The notes: a model not told the origin generated them from the sequence alone. 64,000 nt of DNA from an uncultured Lachnospiraceae bacterium (GCA_958428365.1 CAUAFT010000006.1:62001-126000), one strand, 5' to 3'; positions 35,485-43,426 are shown, counted from the first letter of the stretch. Translations and numbers: made by a program.

Positions 35485-36576
35485 TTAGCGGGGAAGCTTA
35501 ATGCGAAACACGATGGTTTCGTCCCGGCTCTCCGCTTCTATTTTTCCTCCATGAAGCTCCACGATCTCTTTTGCAATCGCCAGCCCCAGACCTGCTCCTC
35601 CGCTCTTCGTTGATCGGGAGGTATCCAGCCGATAAAACTGTTCAAATATCCTCTCCAATTTTTCCGGGATAATGGTCTGTCCATGGTTGCAAAAGACGAT
35701 CTGAAGCCCTTCCTCCTCCCATGCCACGGTAATCTGAATCACCGTATCCGGATAGCTGTAATTCACCGCATTGCGAAGCAGGTTGTCAAAGACCCTCTGC
35801 ATCTTATCCACATCGCAGTTATACATCAGATCCCGCGGACAGGAAAGCTCCGCCCTCAGATTCTTTTCCTGAAACATGGGCTGAAATTCATATATGAGCT
35901 GTTCCATCATCCGGGTGAGGTTGATACGGCTCATCTCCAGCGTTAAGGTGGTGAGATTAAATCTGGTGATCTCAAATAACTCATTGATCAGATCCTCCAG
36001 CCGCTCCGCCTTTTCCAGAGAAATAGCAATATATTTTTTCTGAAGCTTTGGCGAAATATCTCCCTCGTCTCTTAACAGGGTCAGATAACCGATCACAGAA
36101 GTCAGAGGCGTCTTCAAATCATGCGCCAGATATACCACCAGATCGTTTTTCCTCTGCTCCGCCTCCTTAGCCGCTCTCTCATTCTGCCGGATCTTCATCC
36201 GAAGTTCCGTCAGATCCAGAGCGACTTCCTTAAGCTCCGGAGAAAGCTCAATGGGAGCCTCCCCTGCGTCATAGACCTTTCCGGCTGCTTCTGCGATCTC
36301 GTCCACATACTGATAGGGTCTTTTAAAAAAGAGGTAGAGGATCCCTCCATAACCCCCCAGAAGGTAAATTGCCGCAAAGATCAAAAAATAACTTGTAAAA
36401 ATATCAGCCGCCTGATACATAAAATCATATTTCTGATAGGTATGAAGAGAATAGACTCCCCTCATGGTCAAGACCAGAAAAATTCCAAGGGCAGTATAGA
36501 GGATCATGGCGATCAGCGCCCAGATGATCCGATTTTGCAGACTGCGTTTTCTTTCCTTCGACAAATTATGGTTCAA
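35485..36576 (-). CDS. Sensor histidine kinase, VanS/PhoR-like
   Basis: A 363-residue kinase with two membrane helices (about 17-40 and 58-80), a HAMP-like linker, the His box YLAHDLKTPLTSVIGYLTL, N box DNLLRNAVNYS, and GAGLGLAIAKEI. The form is like VanS-type kinases. It overlaps the response regulator by 11 bases. Confidence 0.9.
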   Translation of the reverse strand: MNHNLSKERKRSLQNRIIWALIAMILYTALGIFLVLTMRGVYSLHTYQKYDFMYQAADIFTSYFLIFAAIYLLGGYGGILYLFFKRPYQYVDEIAEAAGKVYDAGEAPIELSPELKEVALDLTELRMKIRQNERAAKEAEQRKNDLVVYLAHDLKTPLTSVIGYLTLLRDEGDISPKLQKKYIAISLEKAERLEDLINELFEITRFNLTTLTLEMSRINLTRMMEQLIYEFQPMFQEKNLRAELSCPRDLMYNCDVDKMQRVFDNLLRNAVNYSYPDTVIQITVAWEEEGLQIVFCNHGQTIIPEKLERIFEQFYRLDTSRSTKSGGAGLGLAIAKEIVELHGGKIEAESRDETIVFRIKLPR

Positions 36577-37264
36577 TCTGATATCCCACTCCCCACACTG
36601 TTTTTATAAATTTCGGTTTCCTGGACGACTCCTTTAACTTCTCCCGGAGTCTTCCGATATGCGCCATCACCGTATTGTTGTTATCCAGATATTTTTCTTC
36701 CCAGACCGCCTCAAACAATTCCTCGGAGGAGACCACTCTTCCCATGTTTTCACAGAGATACCACAGCACAGAAAATTCCGTGGGCGTCAAAGAGATCTCC
36801 TCCCCGTAAAGACTGCATTTACGGGAATCTTTACTGATGAACAATCCCCGCACATCGTACTCATTGGGATGATCCTCCTCAGCCGCATTACGGTTATATG
36901 TAGTGTAACGCCGAAGCTGCGTCTTGATCCTCGCCACCACCTCCAAAGGCTGAAACGGTTTTGTGATGTAGTCGTCGGCTCCTAACGTCAGCCCCGTGAT
37001 CTTATCCATCTCCTCCACCCTCGCCGTCAGCATGATGACCGGAAAAAAATACTGCTCTCTGATCTTTCGCAGCAGAGCAAGACCGTCTATGTCCGGCAGC
37101 ATAACGTCTAAAACTGCCAGGCTGATGTCCGTTTGTTGAATACATTCCAACGCGCTGCTTCCGTCGTAAAATTTGTGAACACAAAAACCTTCATTTTTCA
37201 GATATACTTCTAAGAGATCTGTGATCTCTTTTTCATCATCCACCACTAAAATATTTTCCTGCAT
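36566..37264 (-). CDS. OmpR-family response regulator, VanR-like
   Basis: A 232-residue regulator. Receiver: DDEKE, phospho-acceptor Asp in VLDVMLPDIDG, Thr in MLTARVE, Lys in TKPFQP. The C-terminal winged HTH is standard. It pairs with the downstream kinase. Upstream lies a repeat-rich gap. The target genes are not evident. Confidence 0.9.
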   Translation of the reverse strand: MQENILVVDDEKEITDLLEVYLKNEGFCVHKFYDGSSALECIQQTDISLAVLDVMLPDIDGLALLRKIREQYFFPVIMLTARVEEMDKITGLTLGADDYITKPFQPLEVVARIKTQLRRYTTYNRNAAEEDHPNEYDVRGLFISKDSRKCSLYGEEISLTPTEFSVLWYLCENMGRVVSSEELFEAVWEEKYLDNNNTVMAHIGRLREKLKESSRKPKFIKTVWGVGYQIEP

Positions 37265-37296
37265 GATACGATCTTTCCTTTATAAATATGATGTCT

Positions 37297-37370
37297 ATTA
37301 TACCATGTGCTTCGCTCATGGCGCTCCGCACATGACGCTCCACTTTGGTTGCCATTCGGCAGGGTATAAT
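37297..37370. repeat. Short interspersed repeat, copy 1
   Basis: An 8-bp inverted repeat ATTATACC/GGTATAAT bounds 74 bp containing GGCGCTCCG and TGCCATTCGGC. Copies 3 and 4 near 39089-39230 share those parts, and copy 2 follows at 37381. Confidence 0.7.
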
Positions 37371-37380
37371 GTTTGACCAC

Positions 37381-37438
37381 ATTATATCTTGTGCTCCGCA
37401 CATGACGCTTTGTTTGGATGCCATCCGACGGGTATAAT
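37381..37438. repeat. Short interspersed repeat, copy 2
   Basis: A 58-bp version bounded by ATTATATC and GGTATAAT. It shares GTGCTCCGCACATGACGCT with copy 1. Confidence 0.7.
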
Positions 37439-37500
37439 ATCTGTCGACATTATATCACATCCTCCGCAGATTATCTTATAATCTTCCAACATACGCTTAG

Positions 37501-37671
37501 TTCCACAAACAGCAGCGAAATCGTCATCTGGAGATTGTTCCCAGCCTGGGCAAGAAAAGCGGATATACCAAGAACGCCATACAGCAGATTGAATCAGGTG
37601 AACAATTCATCGCCCATATTGAACTGAGATATTTTGCAAAAGTCCTGCATGTTTCCCCCAACGCTCTCTAG
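37501..37671 (+). pseudogene. Relic of an XRE-type HTH gene
   Basis: An open frame ending in TAG at 37669-37671 translates to SLGKKSGYTKNAIQQIESGEQ and a tail YFAKVLHVSPNAL. These match the second and last helices of XRE repressors. A stop at 37498-37500 cuts it off before any start codon, so the N-terminus is lost. Confidence 0.5.
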
Positions 37672-37738
37672 CATATAGCGGACAAACTATCTCAATAGAT
37701 ACAGAAAGAGGAAGCGCTGATTTACAACGCTTCCCTTT

Positions 37739-38521
37739 TCATTCATATGACAATGCCCAGAGGCATTTGATCTGCCCCTGAAGTTTTTCAAAAGACCAGG
37801 TCTTTTCACTGTTGGACTTTCGGTTGGGATCATTCACCGCAAATCCTCCCTCACCATATCCGCGAATCAGGATAAAATGCCCGGTTGTGGTAAAATCCCC
37901 CGGCGCCATGCTGCAGATCAGTACCTGTCCTTCATCCAGCCGGTTTTTCATGGCACTCTCATCCAGGGATACTTCGGCGCTGTGCAGTCCTAACTGCGCC
38001 GCTCCCTCGGTCCAAAGGCTCCAGGACGTCCCCTCCGAACTATAGTACCCGTTTTCATCGGCAAACTCCGCCATCACCCGCGGATTCTTCGAGGTATCCC
38101 CGGTAAGATAGATATACGCCATGGATAGACAGGTAGGTCCGCATCCCGCAACTCCTATGATATCGTCCCCGTATGGATCATATCCCCATCTTCTGTCCCA
38201 CTGCATAAGCAGCGGCACCTCCCCGGACTCGCATTCCCCGGACAGATCAATGGGCGCTCCTATATAATTTTCCCGGTTCTCGTAATCTTTGGCAAAGGAG
38301 CTTGTCTCAGGGTTCCGCTCCACCATTTCTCGAAGCCAGTCGGGATAAGAAGCCAGTTCTCCCGGAGAAATCATCACAGACGACGCATTCCCCGGCATAA
38401 AATGGCGGATTCCCAGCCATGCCACCGTAAGACAGAGCAGGAAGATCCCTATTATTTTTACTTTTCGTACTCTTCTGCGCCTCTTGATCCTCTTATTTCG
38501 ACATACAGTCCTCTGTTCCAC
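37739..38521 (-). CDS. C39-like peptidase with membrane anchor
   Basis: A 260-residue protein: basic N-terminus, one membrane helix (about 22-40), an outer domain. Catalytic Cys lies in GVAGCGPTCLSM (near residue 128), His in GHFILIRGYG, Asn/Asp in VNDPNRKS; these match the C39_2 papain-like family. No ABC or bacteriocin gene is nearby, so the substrate is unknown. It follows the HTH relic and reads leftwards. Confidence 0.8.
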   Translation of the reverse strand: MEQRTVCRNKRIKRRRRVRKVKIIGIFLLCLTVAWLGIRHFMPGNASSVMISPGELASYPDWLREMVERNPETSSFAKDYENRENYIGAPIDLSGECESGEVPLLMQWDRRWGYDPYGDDIIGVAGCGPTCLSMAYIYLTGDTSKNPRVMAEFADENGYYSSEGTSWSLWTEGAAQLGLHSAEVSLDESAMKNRLDEGQVLICSMAPGDFTTTGHFILIRGYGEGGFAVNDPNRKSNSEKTWSFEKLQGQIKCLWALSYE

Positions 38522-38652
38522 TGTGACATCTCTCCTTATTTAGATTCTATTTTATAGAGATATCATATCGAAACATTTTCTGCCGTTTTTGCTCATCAAA
38601 ATCGGATTTTCCTGTTTTTTTCTCCTGAAATTCTTACGATTTTCCTACGCTG

Positions 38653-39066
38653 CTATTCCCTTGAAAACAGAACCTGTTCAAGGATGCCCGCCGCGTCTTT
38701 AATGCAATCCGGACATGACCGCAATACCTTACCGGTCTCGATCCCTTTCAGAGTTTTGCAGACCACCGATTGGTTCTGTTCTTCAAACTGCCTTACGATC
38801 TCCTTCGAGAGCTTGTAGGACTCTGCCTTACTGTCCGGCTGCTCCAGTTTTCCGCTGCTGCGCTTCATACCCGCCAGAACGCAGGCGCCGCTCACCGCTC
38901 CGCAGGTTCCCTCCATACACCCCATTCCAAGTCCTAAACCTTCCGTCATCTTAAACATGGTTTCTTCATCCACCCCTACGATATCACAGTAGGTACAGGC
39001 TACCGCCTGCGCACAGTTATAACCTTTCTTATGTCGTGTGATGGTCTCCTCTACTCTTGATTTCAT
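38653..39066 (-). CDS. C_GCAxxG_C_C family protein
   Basis: AAAGGAGG lies eight bases upstream of the ATG at 39066, giving 137 residues; the frame extends back through repeat DNA, which is not real coding sequence. Cysteines in GYNCAQAV, CTYCDIVG, GMGCMEGTCGAVSGAC and CPDC match the redox-type C-GCAxxG-C-C family, whose function is unclear. The repeats upstream are described separately. Confidence 0.85.
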   Translation of the reverse strand: MKSRVEETITRHKKGYNCAQAVACTYCDIVGVDEETMFKMTEGLGLGMGCMEGTCGAVSGACVLAGMKRSSGKLEQPDSKAESYKLSKEIVRQFEEQNQSVVCKTLKGIETGKVLRSCPDCIKDAAGILEQVLFSRE

Positions 39067-39088
39067 TATCTTCCTCCTTTGTTTTTTC

Positions 39089-39230
39089 ATTATACCATAG
39101 TCGCAAGCGGCTATGGCGCCTCCGGCGGATGCCATTCGGCGATCTATTGATATTTCTCCTTCATCTTTAGAGCCGCAAGCGGCTATGGTGCCTCCGGCAG
39201 ATGCCATTCGGCAATATATTGATGTCTCTC
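39089..39230. repeat. Short interspersed repeats, copies 3 and 4
   Basis: Two units of about 75 bp (39089 and 39170) carry GCAAGCGGCTATGG, CCTCCGGCGGATG or CCTCCGGCAGATG, and GCCATTCGGC. The first begins with ATTATACC as copy 1 does. The stretch GCCGCAAGCGGC in copy 4 is a perfect hairpin. Confidence 0.7.
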
Positions 39231-39588
39231 AAGAAATCTCTGCCCCAAAAGGCATCAACGCCAGCTTCGCAAGCTTAAACTGTTGCAAACCGAATGGGAT
39301 TCCCACAATAGTAACACATAAAAGCAATCCCAATAACAGATGCTCTATGGCAAGCGGTACCCCCGTCACGATCATCCATATGATATTCAATATCAGAGAC
39401 CCGCTTCCCCCTCCATAGTTTACCTCTTTTCCAAAGGGAAAGAAACTCAAGCCCGCAAACTTGAAGCATTGCACACCGATCGGAATCCCCACGATGGTAA
39501 TACACCAGAGCAATCCCGCAAGACACCAGCTTAAGCCGCTGATCGCTCCGCCAAATACAAACCACAAAAAATTACCCAAACAACTCAT
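39229..39588 (-). CDS. YccF domain-containing membrane protein
   Basis: The ATG at 39588 (AGGAGG seven bases upstream) gives 119 residues with two copies of the YccF domain (GNFLWFVFGG and GVPLAIEHLLLG; GIPIGVQCFKFAGL and GIPFGLQQFKLAKL), four membrane segments. Role unknown. It is next to a small cytosolic gene and in the same direction. Confidence 0.85.
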   Translation of the reverse strand: MSCLGNFLWFVFGGAISGLSWCLAGLLWCITIVGIPIGVQCFKFAGLSFFPFGKEVNYGGGSGSLILNIIWMIVTGVPLAIEHLLLGLLLCVTIVGIPFGLQQFKLAKLALMPFGAEIS

Positions 39589-39604
39589 ATTCCGTCCTCC
39601 TGAT

Positions 39605-40036
39605 CTATATTCTATCATACTGTACTCTTAACTCGGTCAACACCTGCTGTACCTGATCTATTGCATTTTCCACTTCATCTCTCGCATCCGCGATCTTAGT
39701 CTGCATCAGATAATCTGCAATCAGACCGTCAAAAAAGAAATCCGCGAAGGTCAAAAAGCTGCTGATCTCCATCTTCAGATCATAATGAAGCTGTACATCC
39801 TTCAGCTCTCTCTGAAAAACCATCAATTTCTGTTTTGCGTCCTCCATATAAGCAGACGCATCCCTCATATTAGAGTGTTTTATGAGGTCGGTCAAAAACC
39901 CGCCGCCCAGCATATCGACAATTCCCCAGTTTCTCGCACCATGCAGCTTTTTCTCCACATCTCTGAGGCTGAAAAGCGCGGTCTCGCCTGCCTGAATGGC
40001 TTCCAGCATCTCTTGTTTCATCTTTTCGTTACTCAT
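39605..40036 (-). CDS. Hypothetical helical protein
   Basis: The ATG at 40036 with GAGAGG upstream gives 143 residues; I recognise no family. Predicted mostly helical, with the soluble pattern ETALFSLRDVEKKLHGARNW, an LGGG turn and a coiled end (ARDEVENAIDQVQQVL). It lies 16 bases upstream of YccF and probably belongs to the same transcript. Confidence 0.6.
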   Translation of the reverse strand: MSNEKMKQEMLEAIQAGETALFSLRDVEKKLHGARNWGIVDMLGGGFLTDLIKHSNMRDASAYMEDAKQKLMVFQRELKDVQLHYDLKMEISSFLTFADFFFDGLIADYLMQTKIADARDEVENAIDQVQQVLTELRVQYDRI

Positions 40037-40088
40037 ATTTTCCTCTCTTTCCGCAAGTCCCTGCAACATCGATCATATGCCTTTGTAC

Positions 40089-40128
40089 TAAAAAAGACTT
40101 TTACTATGACCTATGCCACAATAAAAGT
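40089..40128. terminator. Bidirectional hairpin
   Basis: AAGACTTTTA and TAAAAGTCTT form a 10-bp stem with A and T runs on the sides. A second small stem, GATACC/GGTATC, lies at 40151-40166. Confidence 0.7.
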
Positions 40129-40317
40129 CTTGCTATCTCATTTGTTACGGATACCTCTCGGTATCGGATGACGATCGCAAATACATTCTTTCGAATGTTT
40201 AGCTACTCCCTTTTAATTGGTGAATATAAAATATCATGTTTGGAGATGTTTGTCAATCAGTTCTTTTGTATAGATTTCTTAAATCTGCACATCCTATGCT
40301 GGAAAGGATGATACATT

Positions 40318-40482
40318 ATGAAAAATAAAATGAAAACTACTCCAACGGAGCAGCCGACATCTGTCTACGATGATGGCAATATCCCGGATGTTGATCTGCC
40401 AAACGGTGAGGACGTGCTAACACCTGTGGAGCCTTTGCCGGAGTCCACACGACCTCGCAAGGACGGACCTGGAGGGGATTAA
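40318..40482 (+). CDS. Small acidic protein, 54 residues
   Basis: AAAGGAT lies nine bases before the ATG. The acidic product has SVYDDGNIPDVDLPNGEDV in the middle and ends RPRKDGPGGD. No helix or signal peptide is seen. I do not recognise it; the charged, low-complexity form and the Gly-rich end resemble small peptides that are processed. It ends about 60 bases before the tRNA terminator. Confidence 0.55.
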   Translation: MKNKMKTTPTEQPTSVYDDGNIPDVDLPNGEDVLTPVEPLPESTRPRKDGPGGD

Positions 40483-40544
40483 TTCCTCTTCAAAAATGAA
40501 TTGAAGATATTTTTCAATGGATTAAAATATCTGCAACTTTGTGC

Positions 40545-40590
40545 AAAAATAGCGGAACCCTTTGATTTTAAAGGCTTTCCGCTATTTTTT
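40545..40590 (-). terminator. Terminator downstream of the tRNA-Lys 3' end
   Basis: AAAAATAGCGGAA and TTCCGCTATTTTTT form a 13-bp stem. Reading leftwards it follows the tRNA fragment at 40594, so it is the original tRNA terminator. Confidence 0.75.
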
Positions 40591-40593
40591 CTT

Positions 40594-40643
40594 CAATGAG
40601 GCATCGGGGATTCGAACCCCGGACAACTTGATTAAAAGTCAAG
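40594..40643 (-). repeat. att site (left), tRNA-Lys 3' part
   Basis: A 50-bp perfect direct repeat, identical to 48808-48857. It reads leftwards as the anticodon stem-loop (CTTGA-CTTTTAA-TCAAG, anticodon TTT), T arm and acceptor 3' strand of tRNA-Lys. The D arm and 5' part are missing on the right side, so this is not a working tRNA. Confidence 0.9.
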
Positions 40644-40752
40644 CCTGTGCTGTTTCTTATGTGACCATATGATTCAAAAATGCTGATTTTATGGGATTTT
40701 CGCCATCCAGTAATCCCACAATTTTTGTCTTTTAATGCATTATTTTTCAACT

Positions 40753-40773
40753 TTGTTAGTCAAATGTTAGTCA
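40753..40773. promoter_or_regulatory. Integrase arm-type site, left
   Basis: A 21-bp sequence with two TTAGTCA half-sites spaced 11 bp, identical to the one at 48719-48739 and in the same direction. It lies 110 bp inside the left att repeat. Confidence 0.65.
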
Positions 40774-40946
40774 ATTTGATCTCCTTTATCAATTCTGGTC
40801 ACAGCAAAACCGGCAACGTCTATCAACGTCTCTTCCCGGCACCATGAGCACCACAGCGGGAAATGCTTCATCACTGTCTTATCATCAATTTTTGTTTTCG
40901 TTTTGGTCCCGCATCTGGGACAGCATATAAAACCTTTAACAACCAT
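40767..40946 (-). CDS. Cysteine-rich KTR domain protein
   Basis: The ATG at 40946 gives 59 residues with CCPRCGTKTKTKI and CSWCREETLID, the zinc-finger pattern of the Cys_rich_KTR family, common at the ends of conjugative and integrative elements. Role unknown, perhaps DNA binding. It is the last gene of the satellite operon; its C-terminus overlaps the arm site. Confidence 0.75.
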   Translation of the reverse strand: MVVKGFICCPRCGTKTKTKIDDKTVMKHFPLWCSWCREETLIDVAGFAVTRIDKGDQID

Positions 40947-41057
40947 ATTAACCCCCAAAAGAGTAATCGCCCCGCACATTCATGATGTACAGGGCAACTC
41001 CCATTTTCCAAAATATCTGAAAGGAGAAACAATGAAAATATGTATTGCAAAACAGCT

Positions 41058-41888
41058 TTACGCTGTAATTGCCTGGTAATAAATAGCCTCTGCTTTATTC
41101 TCCAGTACAAAGGCATCATATACGATTCTGCCCTCTACCAAAGTGCCGTTGATTCCCGGAGGGTTTACATGGGTGTTATAATCCTCTAACTTTGTAGGGG
41201 CAACCGTCGCACATGGATGTGAGAGCATGAACCCGAATCCCTCCGGGAGTCTTGCCGCTGCGATCTTAATTGTTACAGCCCCGTCGATATTCGCAATCAC
41301 ACCTTTAATTCGCATATCATTCCCGATCTCAGTATCCATTGTGATATCCTTGCACTTTTTCATGAGCAGGTAAGTATCTGGGGTAACGGTCAGGACTCTT
41401 CCTGTCTCCGGTACCAGGGCATCGTCCAACGCTGCAGATGCTTTGATAATCTCGTCGTAGATGTTATCCGATGTCAGTATGACCGCTTCTGGTTTGTGTC
41501 CTGCCCCCGCACACATCACACCATATACATAGGTATCCACTTCCGGGATTACTACCTCTCGAATCTGTCGGGCCAGTGCTGTTGCACCGTTCAGGGCTCC
41601 CCCTGTTTCATCTGCGTCTAATGCATCGATAACAAATGTGAAAGAACGGTCTTTCTTTAATGTTGCCGTTTCAGTAGTCGCACTCAGTGACTCTGGTATG
41701 CCGTATCTCTGCATGGTGTCGAGATTACGACCGTAATCGTTCATTTCTGCGGTGCTTATTTTATAAATCTTAACTGTATTAGGCCCATCAAAAGCAAAAT
41801 CCTGATTCGTCAAAAGGCTCTTTTTACTCTCCTGTGTGAATAACTCATCCACATAAGGAAGATACTTAGTAACTAACTCAATAGCCAT
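41058..41888 (-). CDS. Phage major capsid protein
   Basis: A 276-residue protein with the composition and features of HK97-fold capsid proteins: N-terminal arm ending NQDFAFDGPNTVKIYKI, TFVIDALDADETGGA, and a late domain NIDGAVTIKIAAARLPEGF. AGGAG precedes the ATG. It follows the scaffold gene by 10 bases. The element has no portal or terminase, so shells may form that take the DNA-packaging machinery and tails of a helper phage. Confidence 0.75.
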   Translation of the reverse strand: MAIELVTKYLPYVDELFTQESKKSLLTNQDFAFDGPNTVKIYKISTAEMNDYGRNLDTMQRYGIPESLSATTETATLKKDRSFTFVIDALDADETGGALNGATALARQIREVVIPEVDTYVYGVMCAGAGHKPEAVILTSDNIYDEIIKASAALDDALVPETGRVLTVTPDTYLLMKKCKDITMDTEIGNDMRIKGVIANIDGAVTIKIAAARLPEGFGFMLSHPCATVAPTKLEDYNTHVNPPGINGTLVEGRIVYDAFVLENKAEAIYYQAITA

Positions 41889-41898
41889 TTCATCACTC

Positions 41899-42315
41899 CT
41901 ATTTATTTAAGCCAAAGGCTTCACGGACAGGGTCGCCATGAAGTCCCGTACCGTGGACCGCTCCGATCATGTCCACCCTTCCGATAACTTTAGGCTCCTG
42001 TTCTGCCTTGGCTTTCTCATCGATCAATTTCAATATTGTGTCTACATTTTTGCCGAATGCCTCCAAATCATCTGCTTTAATGATGTCTGCAAGATTATCC
42101 GGCAGCCCTTTATCACGGAGTACGGAAACCGCATCCAACCGGAACTCTTTCTGTGCAAGTGCTGATTCCCTTGCTGTAAGTTCTTCCTGGTTCTTCTGCT
42201 TTTCCTTTGCGAGCCGTTCCTGTACGATACGGTTCACTTCATCCTGTGAGAAAGTCCGATTCCCCTCTGTGAGGTTTTCTTCACCCGTAGGGGCTGTATG
42301 ATCCATTTCACTCAT
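41899..42315 (-). CDS. Phage scaffolding protein (DUF4355-like)
   Basis: A 138-residue, charged, coiled-coil protein: RTFSQDEVNRIVQERLAKEK, a leucine-rich middle (RDKGLPDNLADIIK), and a C-terminal tail VREAFGLNK, as in DUF4355 scaffolds. It precedes the capsid gene, the usual order. Scaffolds direct capsid size, so this pair may set a small shell suited to 8 kb (inference). Confidence 0.75.
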   Translation of the reverse strand: MSEMDHTAPTGEENLTEGNRTFSQDEVNRIVQERLAKEKQKNQEELTARESALAQKEFRLDAVSVLRDKGLPDNLADIIKADDLEAFGKNVDTILKLIDEKAKAEQEPKVIGRVDMIGAVHGTGLHGDPVREAFGLNK

Positions 42316-42486
42316 AATCTGATATCCTCCTGTATTTTACGCCGTCAGTCGGCTTATTCCACGCTCTTCCCTGCGTGCCGGGGAGCCTTTTTACTTCATG
42401 CCCTGGAAGCTCCGTCAATAAAGAAAATAATACACCGAATACGTTACAGCAGGAGAAGGACGGAGAGGAACCCCTGCTATGATTCT

Positions 42487-42515
42487 ATTATATACTATAA
42501 CTTACAGTTATGCAA
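42487..42515 (-). promoter_or_regulatory. Capsid operon promoter with palindromic operator
   Basis: TTGCAT, 17-base spacer and TATAAT on the minus strand. The perfect 15-bp dyad ATAACT-TAC-AGTTAT at 42497-42511 fills the spacer, so a dimer bound there could block transcription of the scaffold-capsid genes. It differs from the ATTC-N4-GAAT operators of the repressor. Confidence 0.6.
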
Positions 42516-42559
42516 TATAATATTATCATAACTATTATTTATATCTCTTCGGTTTTGAC

Positions 42560-42740
42560 CACGTATTACAACACCCATGCACCTTAGCAAACACTAGCAA
42601 AAACCAGCACCAATACAAGGTTTTACAAGGCATATGGTGTGCACCTTGTGTGCATTTTGTGTGCACCCTTTTAGGACCGCCGAAAGTGCCGGATAACCTT
42701 TTTAGGGACTCAGAAAATGAAGGATACTTTTTTAGGATGT
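42560..42740. other. Iteron-bearing candidate replication origin
   Basis: Three GTGTGCA units with an 11-bp period (42637, 42648, 42659), and three CTTTTTAGG-type units about 30 bp apart (near 42667, 42698, 42727), follow an AT-rich stretch. The place, between replication and packaging genes, is where satellite origins lie. This is inference from pattern. Confidence 0.45.
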
Positions 42741-42756
42741 CACAAATGTCACGATA

Positions 42757-42789
42757 AGAAAGATAGGCAGCCGTCAAGCTGCCTATCCT
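42757..42789 (-). terminator. Terminator of the early operon
   Basis: GATAGGCAG and CTGCCTATC form a 9-bp stem with a short loop, followed by TTTCTTAT on the minus strand. Confidence 0.7.
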
Positions 42790-42791
42790 CT

Positions 42792-42947
42792 CTAAGCTGA
42801 TACTGTTATGTATGACTGTTTTTGCTGTCCGTACAGCCCCGGTGACTCTTTATGGTCTATCAATATCGGGTCTAAAAACTTAAGGACTGTGTTAAGCTGG
42901 TCTTTGGTATCGTACAGCAGAATGAGAGTTGTTTTTCTCTCTTCCAT
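42792..42947 (-). CDS. Small protein, 51 residues
   Basis: AGGTGG precedes the ATG, which overlaps the stop of the upstream gene in TGATG, so the two are translationally coupled. The product, ERKTTLILLYDTKDQL plus FLDPILIDHKE, has no recognised domain. Last gene of the early operon before the terminator. Confidence 0.6.
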   Translation of the reverse strand: MEERKTTLILLYDTKDQLNTVLKFLDPILIDHKESPGLYGQQKQSYITVSA

Positions 42948-43213
42948 CAGACCACCTGCCTTCTGTCCTGGGCTGGTTCAGATTCTTCTATCAGATCCAG
43001 CAATTCCTTTGTTAATTTCACCATATCTTGAAGGAACGACAAAATGATGGATGTTCTTATATTCGCATCCACATATAGCGCCTGCAAAACGCAAGGGTCC
43101 GGATCCGCTTTTTCAAAATATGCATTATGTAAGTCATTACATACGACATATGCCTTTTCACTTAAAATCTCAATTTCCATTAATGCTTCGATTAACTCTA
43201 TTTTATTACTCAT
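42947..43213 (-). CDS. Small helical protein, 88 residues (paralog family)
   Basis: Predicted all-helical. Its pattern (EIEILSEKAYVVCNDL, YFEKADPDP, SFLQDMVKL) is shared, more weakly, with the proteins at 48941-49198 and 60261-60527. I do not recognise it. Coupled to the next gene. Confidence 0.6.
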   Translation of the reverse strand: MSNKIELIEALMEIEILSEKAYVVCNDLHNAYFEKADPDPCVLQALYVDANIRTSIILSFLQDMVKLTKELLDLIEESEPAQDRRQVV

Positions 43214-43312
43214 ACTTTCCTTTCTGCCGGAATCTGTTATAATACAGGTGTAATTCCGGTCTTTGGTGCTTATCGACGGGTTACATTGGCCCTTTGAAGA
43301 GGTTCCGGCTCT

Positions 43313-43426
43313 TCAAGGGGTTTCTCTTTCATACAGGTAAACAACAAGTCTATAGATACGCTCTAATTTTTTTTGCCCCTGGATCTTGTCAACTAGCTCA
43401 TGGATATGTTTCCTATAATCGACCAT
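43313..43426 (-). CDS. Small protein, 37 residues
   Basis: AAAAGGAGG precedes the ATG. The product is VDYRKHIHELVDKIQGQKK with a tail RIYRLVVYLYERETP, helical and charged. Similar short genes occur in Firmicute phages; function unknown. The stop codon is in a hairpin (CCCTTTGAAGAG and CTCTTCAAGGGG). Confidence 0.55.
   Translation of the reverse strand: MVDYRKHIHELVDKIQGQKKLERIYRLVVYLYERETP

Larger units (their letters stand above)
37265..37738. other. Repeat-rich gap with an HTH relic
   Basis: This 474-base gap holds two related inverted-repeat elements (37297-37370 and 37381-37438), an HTH gene relic (37501-37671), and a GGAAGCG/CGCTTCC hairpin at 37710-37734. No intact gene is seen. Confidence 0.7.
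42316..42791. other. Control and possible origin region
   Basis: 476 bases without a convincing gene. It holds the promoter and palindrome at 42487-42515, three GTGTGCA iterons, three CTTTTTAGG-type repeats and a terminator at 42757-42789, each listed or described separately. Confidence 0.6.

Noticed and set aside
40594..40643. tRNA-Lys gene
   Set aside because: Only the anticodon arm, T arm and acceptor 3' strand are present; the D arm and 5' strand are not. The same holds at 48808-48857.
42535..42777. 80-codon frame on the minus strand with a TTG start
   Set aside because: It starts inside a terminator hairpin, has odd composition, and overlaps the iterons and promoter region. No family recognised.
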